Source: Chloroflexota bacterium (GTDB lineage: Bacteria > Chloroflexota > Anaerolineae > Caldilineales > Caldilineaceae). Taken from it: DNA of 64,000 bases. The notes below the pieces were generated by a model, which was given only the letters and a program-made list of their open reading frames with translations, searched no databases and was not told the origin of the DNA. The position numbers were made by a program, and so were the translations under genes. Positions within the stretch are counted from its first letter, which is position 1; each line of letters begins with the position of its first letter. Shown here piece by piece: positions 1 to 7,995 of this stretch. The stretch is from assembly GCA_016861025.1 (NCBI GenBank), contig BOKO01000007.1, positions 218,318-282,317 of the forward strand, written 5' to 3'.

Positions 1-74
1 TCGCCAGCTTTGATGAGCTGCTCAACGACAATACTGCCAATATAACCGGCGCCGCCAGTGACTAGAACGTTCAT
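1..74 (-). CDS. NAD-dependent sugar-nucleotide epimerase, N-terminal fragment
   Basis: Only the first 24 codons lie in the window; the gene runs off the left edge. The visible start, MNVLVTGGAGYIGS, is the Rossmann glycine-rich NAD-binding turn (GxxGxxG) of the extended short-chain dehydrogenase family that includes UDP-glucose/galactose 4-epimerases. The ATG is at 74-72 on the minus strand, followed in frame by sequence to the edge. Substrate cannot be told from this fragment. It is divergent from the sugar ABC importer that begins at 543, so the 468 bp between them should contain both promoters. Family call is firm, exact activity unknown. Confidence 0.8.
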   Translation of the reverse strand, partial: MNVLVTGGAGYIGSIVVEQLIKAG

Positions 75-301
75 GGTTTCTTCCTTGTGTCCTTCTTTTG
101 ATTGTGCACAGATTGAGTCTGGATTCGATCCGCAACTGTACGAACAATGGATGCTCTGATCGACGACCTTCAACCACTTTCGATTGTATCAGAAGCAAGT
201 CATTTGCGCATTTCATTATGCTGACAAAGGCGCGTCGCAGGCGCCCAAATCACAGATGTGCGCCTGCAATTCTCTGCTTAAAATTCACCTGTATATTGGC
301 T

Positions 302-331
302 TTGACATTAGTTATGCGATGCATATATGAT
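302..331 (+). promoter_or_regulatory. Candidate sigma-70 promoter for sugar importer
   Basis: TTGACA at 302-307 and TATGAT at 326-331 are separated by 18 bp, a near-consensus pair. It points toward the solute-binding protein gene at 543, leaving a leader of about 205 nt. Seen by eye only; the long leader lowers confidence. Confidence 0.4.
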
Positions 332-492
332 TTGCAGTGGCAATTGTAACTGACGAGTAAAAAATCCGCCGATTATGAACTGTCAGTTCCAGAAGCGCAA
401 TTGACCAAACTGTGTTTTGCGGTGAAACCTGGGACATCACCTTTCGGATGCCGCCAAGTTTCTCTTGTTGTGCAACTATTGTTTGTCGTTCA

Positions 493-519
493 ACCATCTT
501 TACCATCTTTACCATCTTT
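493..519 (+). repeat. Three tandem copies of a 9-bp unit (accatcttt)
   Basis: Three perfect head-to-tail copies of accatcttt lie 13 bp upstream of the GGAGG ribosome binding site (532-536) of the sugar-binding protein gene. Such a run can vary in copy number by slippage and would change leader length or act as repeated binding sites; both ideas are inference. Confidence 0.75.
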
Positions 520-542
520 ACATTGTGTTCTGGAGGATATGT

Positions 543-1688
543 ATGTACAAGAAAATGCGCCATGTACTCTCGTTGATGGTCGTCCTGGCCACAATAGCTG
601 GCCTGATGATGGCGTGCACTGCGCCAGCGGCTGCTCCGGCTGGCGGTGGGCAGGCTGCTGCACCAGCAAGTGAAAAAGTCAAAGTAGGACTCTCTTTTTC
701 CGACTTCGCGACCGAGCGATGGAAGAACGAGGAGATCATTTTGCGCAGCTTGCTAGAGGAAAGGGGGTATGAGGTTCTCAGTCAGGAAGCCAACCAGGAT
801 GTCAAGCTGCAGAACGACCAGATCGACAACATGGTTAGCCAGGGCGCAAAGGCGTTGATCATCGTGGCGCAGGATGGCGATGCTGCTGTTACTGCCGTAG
901 ATCGGGCAGCAGATGCTGGTGTAGTTGTCGTGGCATACGACCGCCTGATCAAGACGCCCAAAATTGCTGGCTACATTTCCTTCAATAATGTCGAAGTCGG
1001 TCGCCAGCAGGCGGACGGTGTTATGAAAGCGCTCGACATCGAGAACTGGGACGTAGCCGCCAATGGGCCGGCGCGCGTTGTCAAGCTGGGCGGCAGCCCC
1101 ACCGACAACAACGCCATCCTCTTCCGCCAGGGGCAGGATGAGATTCTCGACCCGCTGGTTGAAGAAGGCAAAATCGAGATTGTGGCTGACCAGTGGGTGG
1201 AGAACTGGGATCCGGCAAACGCATTGAAACTGATGGAGAACATCCTGACCAGCCTCAACAACGACATTGATGCAGTCGTCGCCTCGAATGATGGCACGGC
1301 GCTCGGCGCCCTGCAGGCGCTGAATGCCCAGGGTCTGGCAGGCGTAGTGCCGATCTCCGGTCAGGACGCCACGGCTGATGGTTGCAACAGCATCGTCAAG
1401 GGACAACTGACCGTATCGATTCTCAAGGATATTCGCAACCTGGCTCCGATTGCCGTCGATATGGTTGATGCTCTGCTAAAGGGCGAGACAGTAGAAGGCT
1501 TGCAGGAGTATACGCTGGCTGAGTTGACCCTCGATGAATCTTTGGCAGGTAGTGTCCAGGCGCTGTTCTTGCCGGTCGAGCAGGTCAACAAGGACAATGT
1601 CTTCGATCTGTGCGTCGCCAATGGCTTCCAGTCATACGACGATGTCTTCCGCGACATTCCCGAAGATCAACGTCCTGCGCGACCCTAA
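543..1688 (+). CDS. Sugar ABC transporter substrate-binding lipoprotein (ChvE/XylF-like)
   Basis: A 381-aa periplasmic-binding-protein-fold (type I, family 4) lipoprotein. Residues 1-24 form a signal peptide ending in a lipobox with Cys25 (LMMAC), followed by an Ala/Pro/Gly linker, then the mature domain starting near EKVKVGLSFSD. The repeated DNDQ/NDQ-type segments and the IVASNDGTALGAL stretch match the xylose/multiple-sugar binding group related to ChvE and XylF. The start at 543 is chosen because GGAGG (532-536) sits 6 bp upstream and the signal peptide begins there; a longer frame from 465 lacks both. It is first in an operon with an ATPase (1829) and a permease (3398). The ligand is probably a monosaccharide such as xylose, glucose or galactose, but it cannot be read from sequence. 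Confidence 0.88.
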   Translation: MYKKMRHVLSLMVVLATIAGLMMACTAPAAAPAGGGQAAAPASEKVKVGLSFSDFATERWKNEEIILRSLLEERGYEVLSQEANQDVKLQNDQIDNMVSQGAKALIIVAQDGDAAVTAVDRAADAGVVVVAYDRLIKTPKIAGYISFNNVEVGRQQADGVMKALDIENWDVAANGPARVVKLGGSPTDNNAILFRQGQDEILDPLVEEGKIEIVADQWVENWDPANALKLMENILTSLNNDIDAVVASNDGTALGALQALNAQGLAGVVPISGQDATADGCNSIVKGQLTVSILKDIRNLAPIAVDMVDALLKGETVEGLQEYTLAELTLDESLAGSVQALFLPVEQVNKDNVFDLCVANGFQSYDDVFRDIPEDQRPARP

Positions 1689-1704
1689 TAGCGTTTGAAT
1701 GAGC

Positions 1705-1749
1705 AGATAAGCCCGGCGTCATTTAGGATAAAGTGCGCCGGGCTTATCT
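1705..1749 (+). terminator. 13-bp hairpin between binding-protein and ATPase genes
   Basis: A perfect 13-bp inverted repeat (arms 1705-1717 and 1737-1749, 19-nt loop) lies 17 bp after the binding-protein stop. Only a weak T run follows. In importer operons such hairpins commonly give partial termination or protect the upstream mRNA, so the binding protein is made in excess; here that is inference from position. Confidence 0.55.
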
Positions 1750-1828
1750 TGTAAGATTTCAACTCCGGGTGTACACGCTCCGGAGCGCTTCCTTGCAGGC
1801 ACGCCTGCCTGATCTACAGGAGCAAGCA

Positions 1829-3373
1829 GTGAGTGAAGACATTATCCTTGACATCCGTAATGTAACCAAGAGGTTTCCGGGCGTCACCGCTCTGGACAAT
1901 GTATCGATCCAGATTCGTCGCGGCGAAATTCATGGACTGTGCGGCGAAAACGGTGCAGGCAAATCGACCTTGATGAAGATATTGTCGGGCGTTTACCCGC
2001 ACGGCGAATACGACGGCACAATCATTTATGATGGCAAAGAACTGAAACTCGGGGTTGGCTCGATTCGTCAGGCTCGCGACGAGGGAATCGCTATCGTCTA
2101 TCAAGAATTGACACTTGTTCCGAACATGACGGTGGGCGAAAACGTATTTCTCGGCAAAGAACCGCTCGAAAATGGCGCCATCAACTGGAGCAAGTTATAC
2201 GCCGACACGCGCGATATTTTGGCAAAATATCGTCTGGATGTATCGCCACAAGCCGTAGTGAAATATCTGGGCGTTGGCAAAATGCAGATGGTGGAGATCG
2301 CTAAGGCGCTTTCAGAAGACGCCAAGATTTTAATCCTCGACGAGCCAACCAGCGCTCTGACGGAGAGCGAGATCGACAAATTGATGACGATTCTGGAAAA
2401 TCTGCGCAGCCACGGCGTCACGTGCATCTACATCACACATAAGTTGGAGGAATTCTTCCGCATCACAGACTCAGTCACGGTTTTGCGCGATGGTAAGATG
2501 GTGACAACCCAGCCGACCAGCCAACTTACTCTGGAGAAGCTTGTCAACTACATGGTGGGACGCGAGATGAAGGAACGTTTTCCTCGCGGCAATCGCCATC
2601 CCGGTGAGGTCATTTTTGAAGTAAACGACTTGCACGCTGTCGATCCAAACGAAACTAGCCACAAAGTGCTCAACGGCGTCAGCTTCAACTTGCGTCGTGG
2701 CGAAATTCTTGGAATAGCTGGTCTGATGGGGTCTGGACGCACCGAATTGGTCACCACAATCTTTGGTGAGTACGGCAAGATTACAAGTGGCAGTATACGT
2801 TTGGAAGGGCAGGAACTGAACATTCACAATGCGCGTGACGCCATGCGCTATGGCATCAGTTTGGTCCCAGAAGATCGCAAGGGTCAAGGGCTGGTGTTGA
2901 TACAATCGATTCTCAAGAACATCTCACTGGCAAATCTCGATCAATTTTCGGGTTTCATGCGCATTGACGCCGACGCCGAATTGGTTGCAGCCACCCAGCA
3001 AGCCAGAAGCCTGGCAGTGAAGGCGCCCAATCTGCAAGTACGCGTCGATTCGCTTTCGGGCGGCAATCAACAAAAAGTCGTTATTGCCAAATGGCTGTTG
3101 TCCGACCCAAAGATTCTGATTATGGACGATCCCACACGCGGCATTGATGTGGGCGCAAAATACGAGATCTACAAACTGATGAACGAGTTGGCTGAGCGTG
3201 GCGTGTCGATCATCATGATATCGAGCGAATTAGAAGAAGTGCTTGGCATGAGTGATCGCATCATGGTGATGCATGAAGGGCGCTCGACGCGTACATTGAA
3301 CATTGCTGAAGCTACACAGGAACGCATCATGGCATTAGCCACCGGCATCGCCGACGAGCTTACACCTATCTGA
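1829..3373 (+). CDS. Sugar ABC transporter ATPase, two nucleotide-binding domains
   Basis: A 514-aa double ATPase of the carbohydrate uptake transporter-2 family (XylG/MglA/GguA type). The first domain has Walker A GENGAGKST and Walker B ILILDEPTSAL. The second domain shows the degenerate Walker A GLMGSGRTE typical of this family, the signature LSGGNQQK and ILIMDDPTRGIDVGAK. Both domains energise the permease encoded next. The GTG start at 1829 is preferred because ACAGGAG (1816-1822) precedes it and the product matches the usual family length; an in-frame ATG at 1733 would add 32 unlike residues and overlap the hairpin at 1705-1749. Same operon as the genes at 543 and 3398. Confidence 0.92.
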   Translation: MSEDIILDIRNVTKRFPGVTALDNVSIQIRRGEIHGLCGENGAGKSTLMKILSGVYPHGEYDGTIIYDGKELKLGVGSIRQARDEGIAIVYQELTLVPNMTVGENVFLGKEPLENGAINWSKLYADTRDILAKYRLDVSPQAVVKYLGVGKMQMVEIAKALSEDAKILILDEPTSALTESEIDKLMTILENLRSHGVTCIYITHKLEEFFRITDSVTVLRDGKMVTTQPTSQLTLEKLVNYMVGREMKERFPRGNRHPGEVIFEVNDLHAVDPNETSHKVLNGVSFNLRRGEILGIAGLMGSGRTELVTTIFGEYGKITSGSIRLEGQELNIHNARDAMRYGISLVPEDRKGQGLVLIQSILKNISLANLDQFSGFMRIDADAELVAATQQARSLAVKAPNLQVRVDSLSGGNQQKVVIAKWLLSDPKILIMDDPTRGIDVGAKYEIYKLMNELAERGVSIIMISSELEEVLGMSDRIMVMHEGRSTRTLNIAEATQERIMALATGIADELTPI

Positions 3374-3397
3374 ATCGAAAACTGAGGAGTCAATTCT

Positions 3398-4609
3398 ATG
3401 GCTGTATCTACAAATGTCAACAGCCCCCAAACAGATGTCGGGTTGGCTGCTGAACTGGGCAGACGTTTTCGTAGTAATATCCAGACCTACACGATTATTC
3501 TGGCGTTGGTGGCGATCTGGATCCTGTTTGCCGTGTTGACCAATGGAGCGTTTTTCTCGGCACAAAATGTGTCGAATCTATTCCGCCAGATGACCGTCAC
3601 TTCGTTTCTGGCAATCGGCATGGTCTTCGTGATCGTCACCGGCAATATCGATCTGTCAGTGGGCAAGCTGGCCGGGTTCGTCTCGGTGGTGGCGGCTTAT
3701 TTTCAGGCAAACGTCTGGTATCAACTCATTCCCAATATGCCGCTTGTGGCGGCAATGCTCTCCGTTATTATCGGTGTTGGCGTTGGGATCATTTGGGGCG
3801 TTTTGCAAGGCTACATTATTGCCTATCTGAATGTTCCTGCTTTTATTGTGACCCTAGGAAGCATGTTCGTGCTCAATGGCGCAATTCTCCTCGTCACCCA
3901 AGGTAGGACAATTCCGGCGAATCAGCCCTATTTCTCGGAAATCGCACAAGGTTACTTGCCGCCCACAGCTGGCTGGGCTATTGCCGCTGTAGTCGTTGTC
4001 TTTCTTTTCTGGAACATGGTGCGCAGTCGCCAAAGCAAGCGTCGTCACGGCTTTCAACTGCCAAACATTGCGCTCGACATTGTGACAACCATCTTTTACG
4101 CTGCGTTGGTGATTGGGTACGTTTACTGGGTGAACCAGTATCGCGGCATTCAGACGCCAGTGCTGCTATTGGCAATTACAGCGGCGATCATGGCGTATGT
4201 GTCGAACAATACACGTTTTGGTCGCTATGCTTATGCAATTGGCGGCAATCGCGAAGCTGCGCGCCTGTCAGGCATCAATATCCGGCGCAGCATATTCCTG
4301 ATCTTCATTTTGATGGGTTTGCTCTCTGGCATTGCCGGTATTGTGCTCGCATCGTATGTCGGTTATGGTACAACGGCTGCGGGTCAAGGTTACGAGCTGG
4401 ATGCGATTGCCAGCGCGATTCTCGGCGGCACATCCACTCTGGGTGGCGTTGGCACGGTCTTCGGCGCACTGATCGGCTCACTGATCATGGCAAGCTTGAC
4501 CACCGGCCTGCAGATGCTCAACGTGGCGCCAGCATGGCAGTATGTTGTGAAGGGCGGTGTGCTCGTTCTCGCGGTCTTCGCCGACGTCTATTTCAAGCGG
4601 AACCGGTAG
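3398..4609 (+). CDS. Sugar ABC transporter permease (XylH/GguB-like)
   Basis: A 403-aa polytopic inner-membrane protein of the BPD_transp_2 family. Recognisable features are the NLFRQMTVTSFLAIGMVFVIVTGNIDLSVG segment (the conserved TGxIDLSVG loop, here read in parts), the YAIGGNREAARLSGI motif that contacts the ATPase, and the C-terminal AILGGTSTLGG motif. About ten hydrophobic segments are visible. An extra cytoplasmic-looking stretch RSRQSKRRHG occurs mid-protein, as in XylH/GguB relative to RbsC. ATG at 3398 follows TGAGGAGT. Its 3' end overlaps the convergent lipid-kinase-like gene by 17 bp. Confidence 0.9.
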   Translation: MAVSTNVNSPQTDVGLAAELGRRFRSNIQTYTIILALVAIWILFAVLTNGAFFSAQNVSNLFRQMTVTSFLAIGMVFVIVTGNIDLSVGKLAGFVSVVAAYFQANVWYQLIPNMPLVAAMLSVIIGVGVGIIWGVLQGYIIAYLNVPAFIVTLGSMFVLNGAILLVTQGRTIPANQPYFSEIAQGYLPPTAGWAIAAVVVVFLFWNMVRSRQSKRRHGFQLPNIALDIVTTIFYAALVIGYVYWVNQYRGIQTPVLLLAITAAIMAYVSNNTRFGRYAYAIGGNREAARLSGINIRRSIFLIFILMGLLSGIAGIVLASYVGYGTTAAGQGYELDAIASAILGGTSTLGGVGTVFGALIGSLIMASLTTGLQMLNVAPAWQYVVKGGVLVLAVFADVYFKRNR

Positions 4610-5606
4610 CGGCAGGTGCGGGACGGCTGATCGTCACCGATGTCGTCAATGAACATCCCCCGTTGACGAACAAATCGGCTGGCGCCCCTTGCGGCGCCAG
4701 TATACGCAGAAAGCCCGGCTCCAGTGCAATTTCAATCGGCGTGAAACGATTCAATTCGCCGTCCAGATGAAATGGCTGCGCCGTCGAGGTCTCGATCAAG
4801 ACGCGGCTGCCGGAGCGTTTGAGGATGTTCTCGCGAGCGCCATGACGCCCGGCCATAATAAACAGACTATGCGCCAGCATTTGCGGCGAATAGCGCCCGC
4901 ACAGCATCCATACGTCGAACCTGCCATCATCGAGCACGCTCTCTGGGCTGAGATTGAACAATCCGCCCGCGTATAGCCGTGAATTGCTGACGACCACCGC
5001 CAACATCTCTTCTTCCACAACTTCGTCATCGACGCTGACGCGCATCTTCTCTCCCTGGTGGAGAAGAAAGGGCAGCGTTGCCTTTGCGATATAGCCGGCC
5101 ATGCCAAAACGTTTGAGCAGCCGCGAGCGCGGCTCGACTCCTTCAACGATGCGGCTGTCAACGCCCACTGCCGCCCACAAAATGAACGAACCGCCGTTGC
5201 TGCATTCCCCGACATCCACTGCGTGCACGCTGCCAGCCATTAGCCGCTCCGATGCTTCGAGCAGCCAGTAGGGATTGGCGCCGTTCGGTGCAGGCAAGCC
5301 GAGATCGCGTGCAAAGCAGTTGGTTGTGCCCGCCGGCAACACTGCCAGCACCGTCTGCGAACCGAGCAGCCCGTTGGCGACTTCGTGGAGCGTGCCGTCG
5401 CCGCCCGCGGCCAACACCAGTTGGTGACCGGCGCGCACCGCCTCCACCGCCAGCGCTGTGGCATGCCTGGGGTGATCGGTCTGACGCAGCGTTATATCCC
5501 AGCCGCGTGCGCGCCAGAATGCAGCGGTTGCATTGATATTCTGCTGCCAGTCATCGAATCCGGCGTGTGGATTGTAGATCAAGGTTGCCTGCAACTCTGT
5601 GGACAT
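4593..5606 (-). CDS. Diacylglycerol/sphingosine kinase-family lipid kinase
   Basis: A 337-aa protein of the DAGK catalytic-domain superfamily (YegS/DgkB/LCB5 type), which phosphorylates lipid hydroxyls with ATP at the membrane. The N-terminus shows IYNPHAG, the entry of the family, and the nucleotide-binding motif AAGGDGTLHEVANGL follows, with NCFARDLGLP after it (the conserved T-x-N-x-F-A-R). The C-terminal half is beta-rich with the family's SRLYAGGL region. The start at 5606 is set by AGAGGG about 11 bp upstream; a longer frame to 5756 adds a Cys-rich, unlikely N-terminus. It is convergent with the importer operon. Whether it acts on diacylglycerol or another lipid is not visible. Confidence 0.85.
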   Translation of the reverse strand: MSTELQATLIYNPHAGFDDWQQNINATAAFWRARGWDITLRQTDHPRHATALAVEAVRAGHQLVLAAGGDGTLHEVANGLLGSQTVLAVLPAGTTNCFARDLGLPAPNGANPYWLLEASERLMAGSVHAVDVGECSNGGSFILWAAVGVDSRIVEGVEPRSRLLKRFGMAGYIAKATLPFLLHQGEKMRVSVDDEVVEEEMLAVVVSNSRLYAGGLFNLSPESVLDDGRFDVWMLCGRYSPQMLAHSLFIMAGRHGARENILKRSGSRVLIETSTAQPFHLDGELNRFTPIEIALEPGFLRILAPQGAPADLFVNGGCSLTTSVTISRPAPAATGSA

Positions 5607-5732
5607 AATGTGCTTGCCCTCTGTCATAAGCAATAGAGCCAAACTGATTGCAGGCAACAGTAGCACCTTGTCGCGCAAGATGCACGTATAGCAGATTCCC
5701 ATGCATCGTAAAGTCGCACATCGGACAACGTT

Positions 5733-5799
5733 GGGACAGTTGTCCCGCCTAATCATGGGATAAGTGTCACTGGGACACCTAGCCAGAAATTGCTATACT
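5733..5799 (+). promoter_or_regulatory. pckG promoter with repeated TGGGACA operator-like sites
   Basis: TATACT at 5794-5799 is a good -10 element 76 bp before pckG; the -35 position is occupied by TGGGAC (5771-5776). The same motif occurs as a perfect inverted repeat, GGGACA-GT-TGTCCC (5733-5746), and as GTGTC/GACAC arms at 5764-5768 and 5774-5778. The layout of a palindrome plus a half site overlapping the -35 suggests binding of a dimeric regulator controlling gluconeogenesis. The regulator is not identifiable in this window. Confidence 0.45.
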
Positions 5800-5874
5800 A
5801 GGCGCAGAAATCCGCCAACTGAAACTTGATGTGTTGACGGAGCGAACAAACTCAGAATAAAGGACAGGGAACAC

Positions 5875-7746
5875 ATGGCTTTCGCAATTCCAGAGTATGT
5901 AACGAACCAAGAACTGCGCAATTGGGTGGAAGAAATGGTCGAGCTGTGTAAGCCCGATGCATTCCACTGGTGTGATGGCTCCCAGGAAGAATACGACTCT
6001 CTGTGTGAATTGATGGTGCACAACGGCACTTTCATTCGACTCAATCCGGAAAAGCGCCCCAATAGTTTTCTTGCTCGCTCCCACCCCAGCGACGTTGCTC
6101 GCGTTGAAGATCGCACGTTCATCTGCTCGCTCAGCCCGAAGGAAGCCGGCCCAACCAACAACTGGATGCACCCGCGCAAGATGAAAGAGGAGCTGCGCCC
6201 CAGGTTCGAGGGGTCTATGCGTGGGCGCACGATGTATGTGATTCCCTTCAGCATGGGACCGATCGGCTCGCCGATTTCCCACATCGGCGTGGAAATCACC
6301 GACTCGCCCTATGTCGTGGTGAACATGCGCATTATGACGCGTATGGGCAAGGCTGTGGTCGAGGCATTAGGTGACGGGGAATTTGTACACTGTCTGCATT
6401 CCGTCGGTATGCCGCTCGAACCGGGTCAGGCGGATGTTGCGTGGCCCTGCAATCCAGACCCGCAGCAGAAATATATCGTCCACTTCCCAGAAGAGCGCAC
6501 GATCTGGAGCTATGGCTCCGGCTACGGCGGCAACGCGTTGCTCGGCAAGAAATGCTTTGCGCTGCGCATTGCTTCAGTGCTTGGTCGTGAGCAGGGGTGG
6601 CTGGCTGAGCACATGTTGATTTTGGGTGTGAAAAGCCCTGACGGTGACAAGACTTACGTGGCGGCGGCTTTCCCAAGCGCCTGTGGCAAGACCAACTTCG
6701 CCATGCTCATCCCGCCCAAGCCCTTCCAGGATGAAGGCTGGGAAGTCACAACGGTCGGCGACGACATCGCCTGGATCAAGCCCAATCACGATGGTCGCAT
6801 CTATGCGATCAATCCAGAAGCCGGTCTCTTTGGCGTGGCGCCCGGCACCAACTACAAGAGCAACCCCAACGCCATGAACTCAATCCTGAAGAACACGATC
6901 TTCACCAATGTCGCCTTGACCGACGACGGTGATGTCTGGTGGGAGGATATGACCGACGAGCCGCCCGCCCATCTGATCGACTGGCAAGGTCAGGATTGGA
7001 CGCCGGATTGTGGGCGGAAGGCGGCGCACCCGAACGCGCGCTTCACGGCGCCGATCAGCCAATGTCCGTCCGTAGACCCGGCGTATGATGACCCGCGCGG
7101 TGTGCCGATCTCCGCCTTTATCTTTGGCGGGCGACGCAGCACAGTGGCGCCGCTGATCTATCAATCATTTAACTGGGCGTTTGGAGTCTACAGCGCGGCC
7201 ACCATGGGGTCGGAAATGACAGCGGCCGCCTTTGGCAAGCTCGGCGAAGTGCGCCGCGATCCTTTTGCAATGCTGCCCTTTGCCGGCTACCACATGGGAG
7301 CATACATCAACCACTGGCTGGATTTCGGACGCCACATCCCGAACCCGCCGCGCATTTTCAACGTCAACTGGTTCCGCCGCGACGCAAATGGCAAATTCCT
7401 GTGGCCTGGCTTTGGCGACAACATGCGTGTGCTGAAATGGATCGTCGAACGCGTGCGTGGCAAGAGCCTGGGCGTCGAGTGCCCGCTAGGTTGGGTGCCG
7501 CGCTATGAACACCTCGACTGGCGCGGGCTGGAACACTTCACTCGTCAGGACTTCGACGCCATCATGACCATCGACCGTGGCGAGTGGACAAAGGAGATTG
7601 CATCGCACGACGAACTCTTCTTCAAGCTCTATGATCGGCTGCCGAAGGAAATGATGTTCATTCGCGAGCTGCTGCTCTCCGGTCTGTGGCGTTCACCGGA
7701 AAAGTGGAGTCTGGAGGAGCTGGATTACTTCGACGACATCGGTTGA
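5875..7746 (+). CDS. pckG: Phosphoenolpyruvate carboxykinase (GTP)
   Basis: A 623-aa cytosolic enzyme interconverting oxaloacetate + GTP and phosphoenolpyruvate + CO2 + GDP, the first committed step of gluconeogenesis. Length and sequence match the GTP-dependent family, not the ATP-dependent one. The kinase-1a P-loop with the reactive cysteine reads FPSACGKTNFAML; the substrate-binding stretch SYGSGYGGNALLGKKCFALR and the metal-binding GDDIAWIK (kinase-2) are present, as is the guanine-pocket-type FIFGGRRSTVAPL region. ATG 5875 follows AAAGGACAGGG. It is monocistronic: own promoter upstream and a hairpin-plus-T terminator at 7797-7833. Confidence 0.97.
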   Translation: MAFAIPEYVTNQELRNWVEEMVELCKPDAFHWCDGSQEEYDSLCELMVHNGTFIRLNPEKRPNSFLARSHPSDVARVEDRTFICSLSPKEAGPTNNWMHPRKMKEELRPRFEGSMRGRTMYVIPFSMGPIGSPISHIGVEITDSPYVVVNMRIMTRMGKAVVEALGDGEFVHCLHSVGMPLEPGQADVAWPCNPDPQQKYIVHFPEERTIWSYGSGYGGNALLGKKCFALRIASVLGREQGWLAEHMLILGVKSPDGDKTYVAAAFPSACGKTNFAMLIPPKPFQDEGWEVTTVGDDIAWIKPNHDGRIYAINPEAGLFGVAPGTNYKSNPNAMNSILKNTIFTNVALTDDGDVWWEDMTDEPPAHLIDWQGQDWTPDCGRKAAHPNARFTAPISQCPSVDPAYDDPRGVPISAFIFGGRRSTVAPLIYQSFNWAFGVYSAATMGSEMTAAAFGKLGEVRRDPFAMLPFAGYHMGAYINHWLDFGRHIPNPPRIFNVNWFRRDANGKFLWPGFGDNMRVLKWIVERVRGKSLGVECPLGWVPRYEHLDWRGLEHFTRQDFDAIMTIDRGEWTKEIASHDELFFKLYDRLPKEMMFIRELLLSGLWRSPEKWSLEELDYFDDIG

Positions 7747-7796
7747 GCCCAGTTGAAGTCATCTGTATCGTCGTCCAAACACATTACTGAGAATCG

Positions 7797-7833
7797 AATG
7801 GATGCGTATGAGCGATCATGCGCATCCATTTTT
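7797..7833 (+). terminator. Rho-independent terminator of pckG
   Basis: A perfect 10-bp stem (7797-7806 with 7821-7830) with a 14-nt loop is followed by a T run to 7833. It lies 50 bp after the pckG stop and before thrC on the same strand. Confidence 0.8.
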
Positions 7834-7995
7834 GCATGGACGCCAGGGAATGCACTCTCACCCACTATCAAACCATTATCAAATGATACAAATGTAGAAG
7901 GTCCGACGACCGCCAGTCCTGGATGTGCTACAATCTAGTGGATGAGTGCAAAGAGCCAGTCAATCAAATCCGCCAGTTTGTGAGGATCGATTCAA

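Larger units (their letters stand above)
75..542. other. Divergent intergenic region, 468 bp
   Basis: No gene-like ORF was found here; the short open frames have no ribosome site and no recognisable protein. The region separates a minus-strand epimerase from the plus-strand sugar importer. It holds one promoter candidate for the importer (302-331) and a three-copy 9-bp direct repeat (493-519) just before the ribosome binding site. The implied importer leader would be about 200 nt long, so a regulatory leader is possible, but no known riboswitch was recognised. Confidence 0.5.

Noticed and set aside
753..1406. 217-aa minus-strand open frame
   Set aside because: Antisense to the sugar-binding lipoprotein and without motif.
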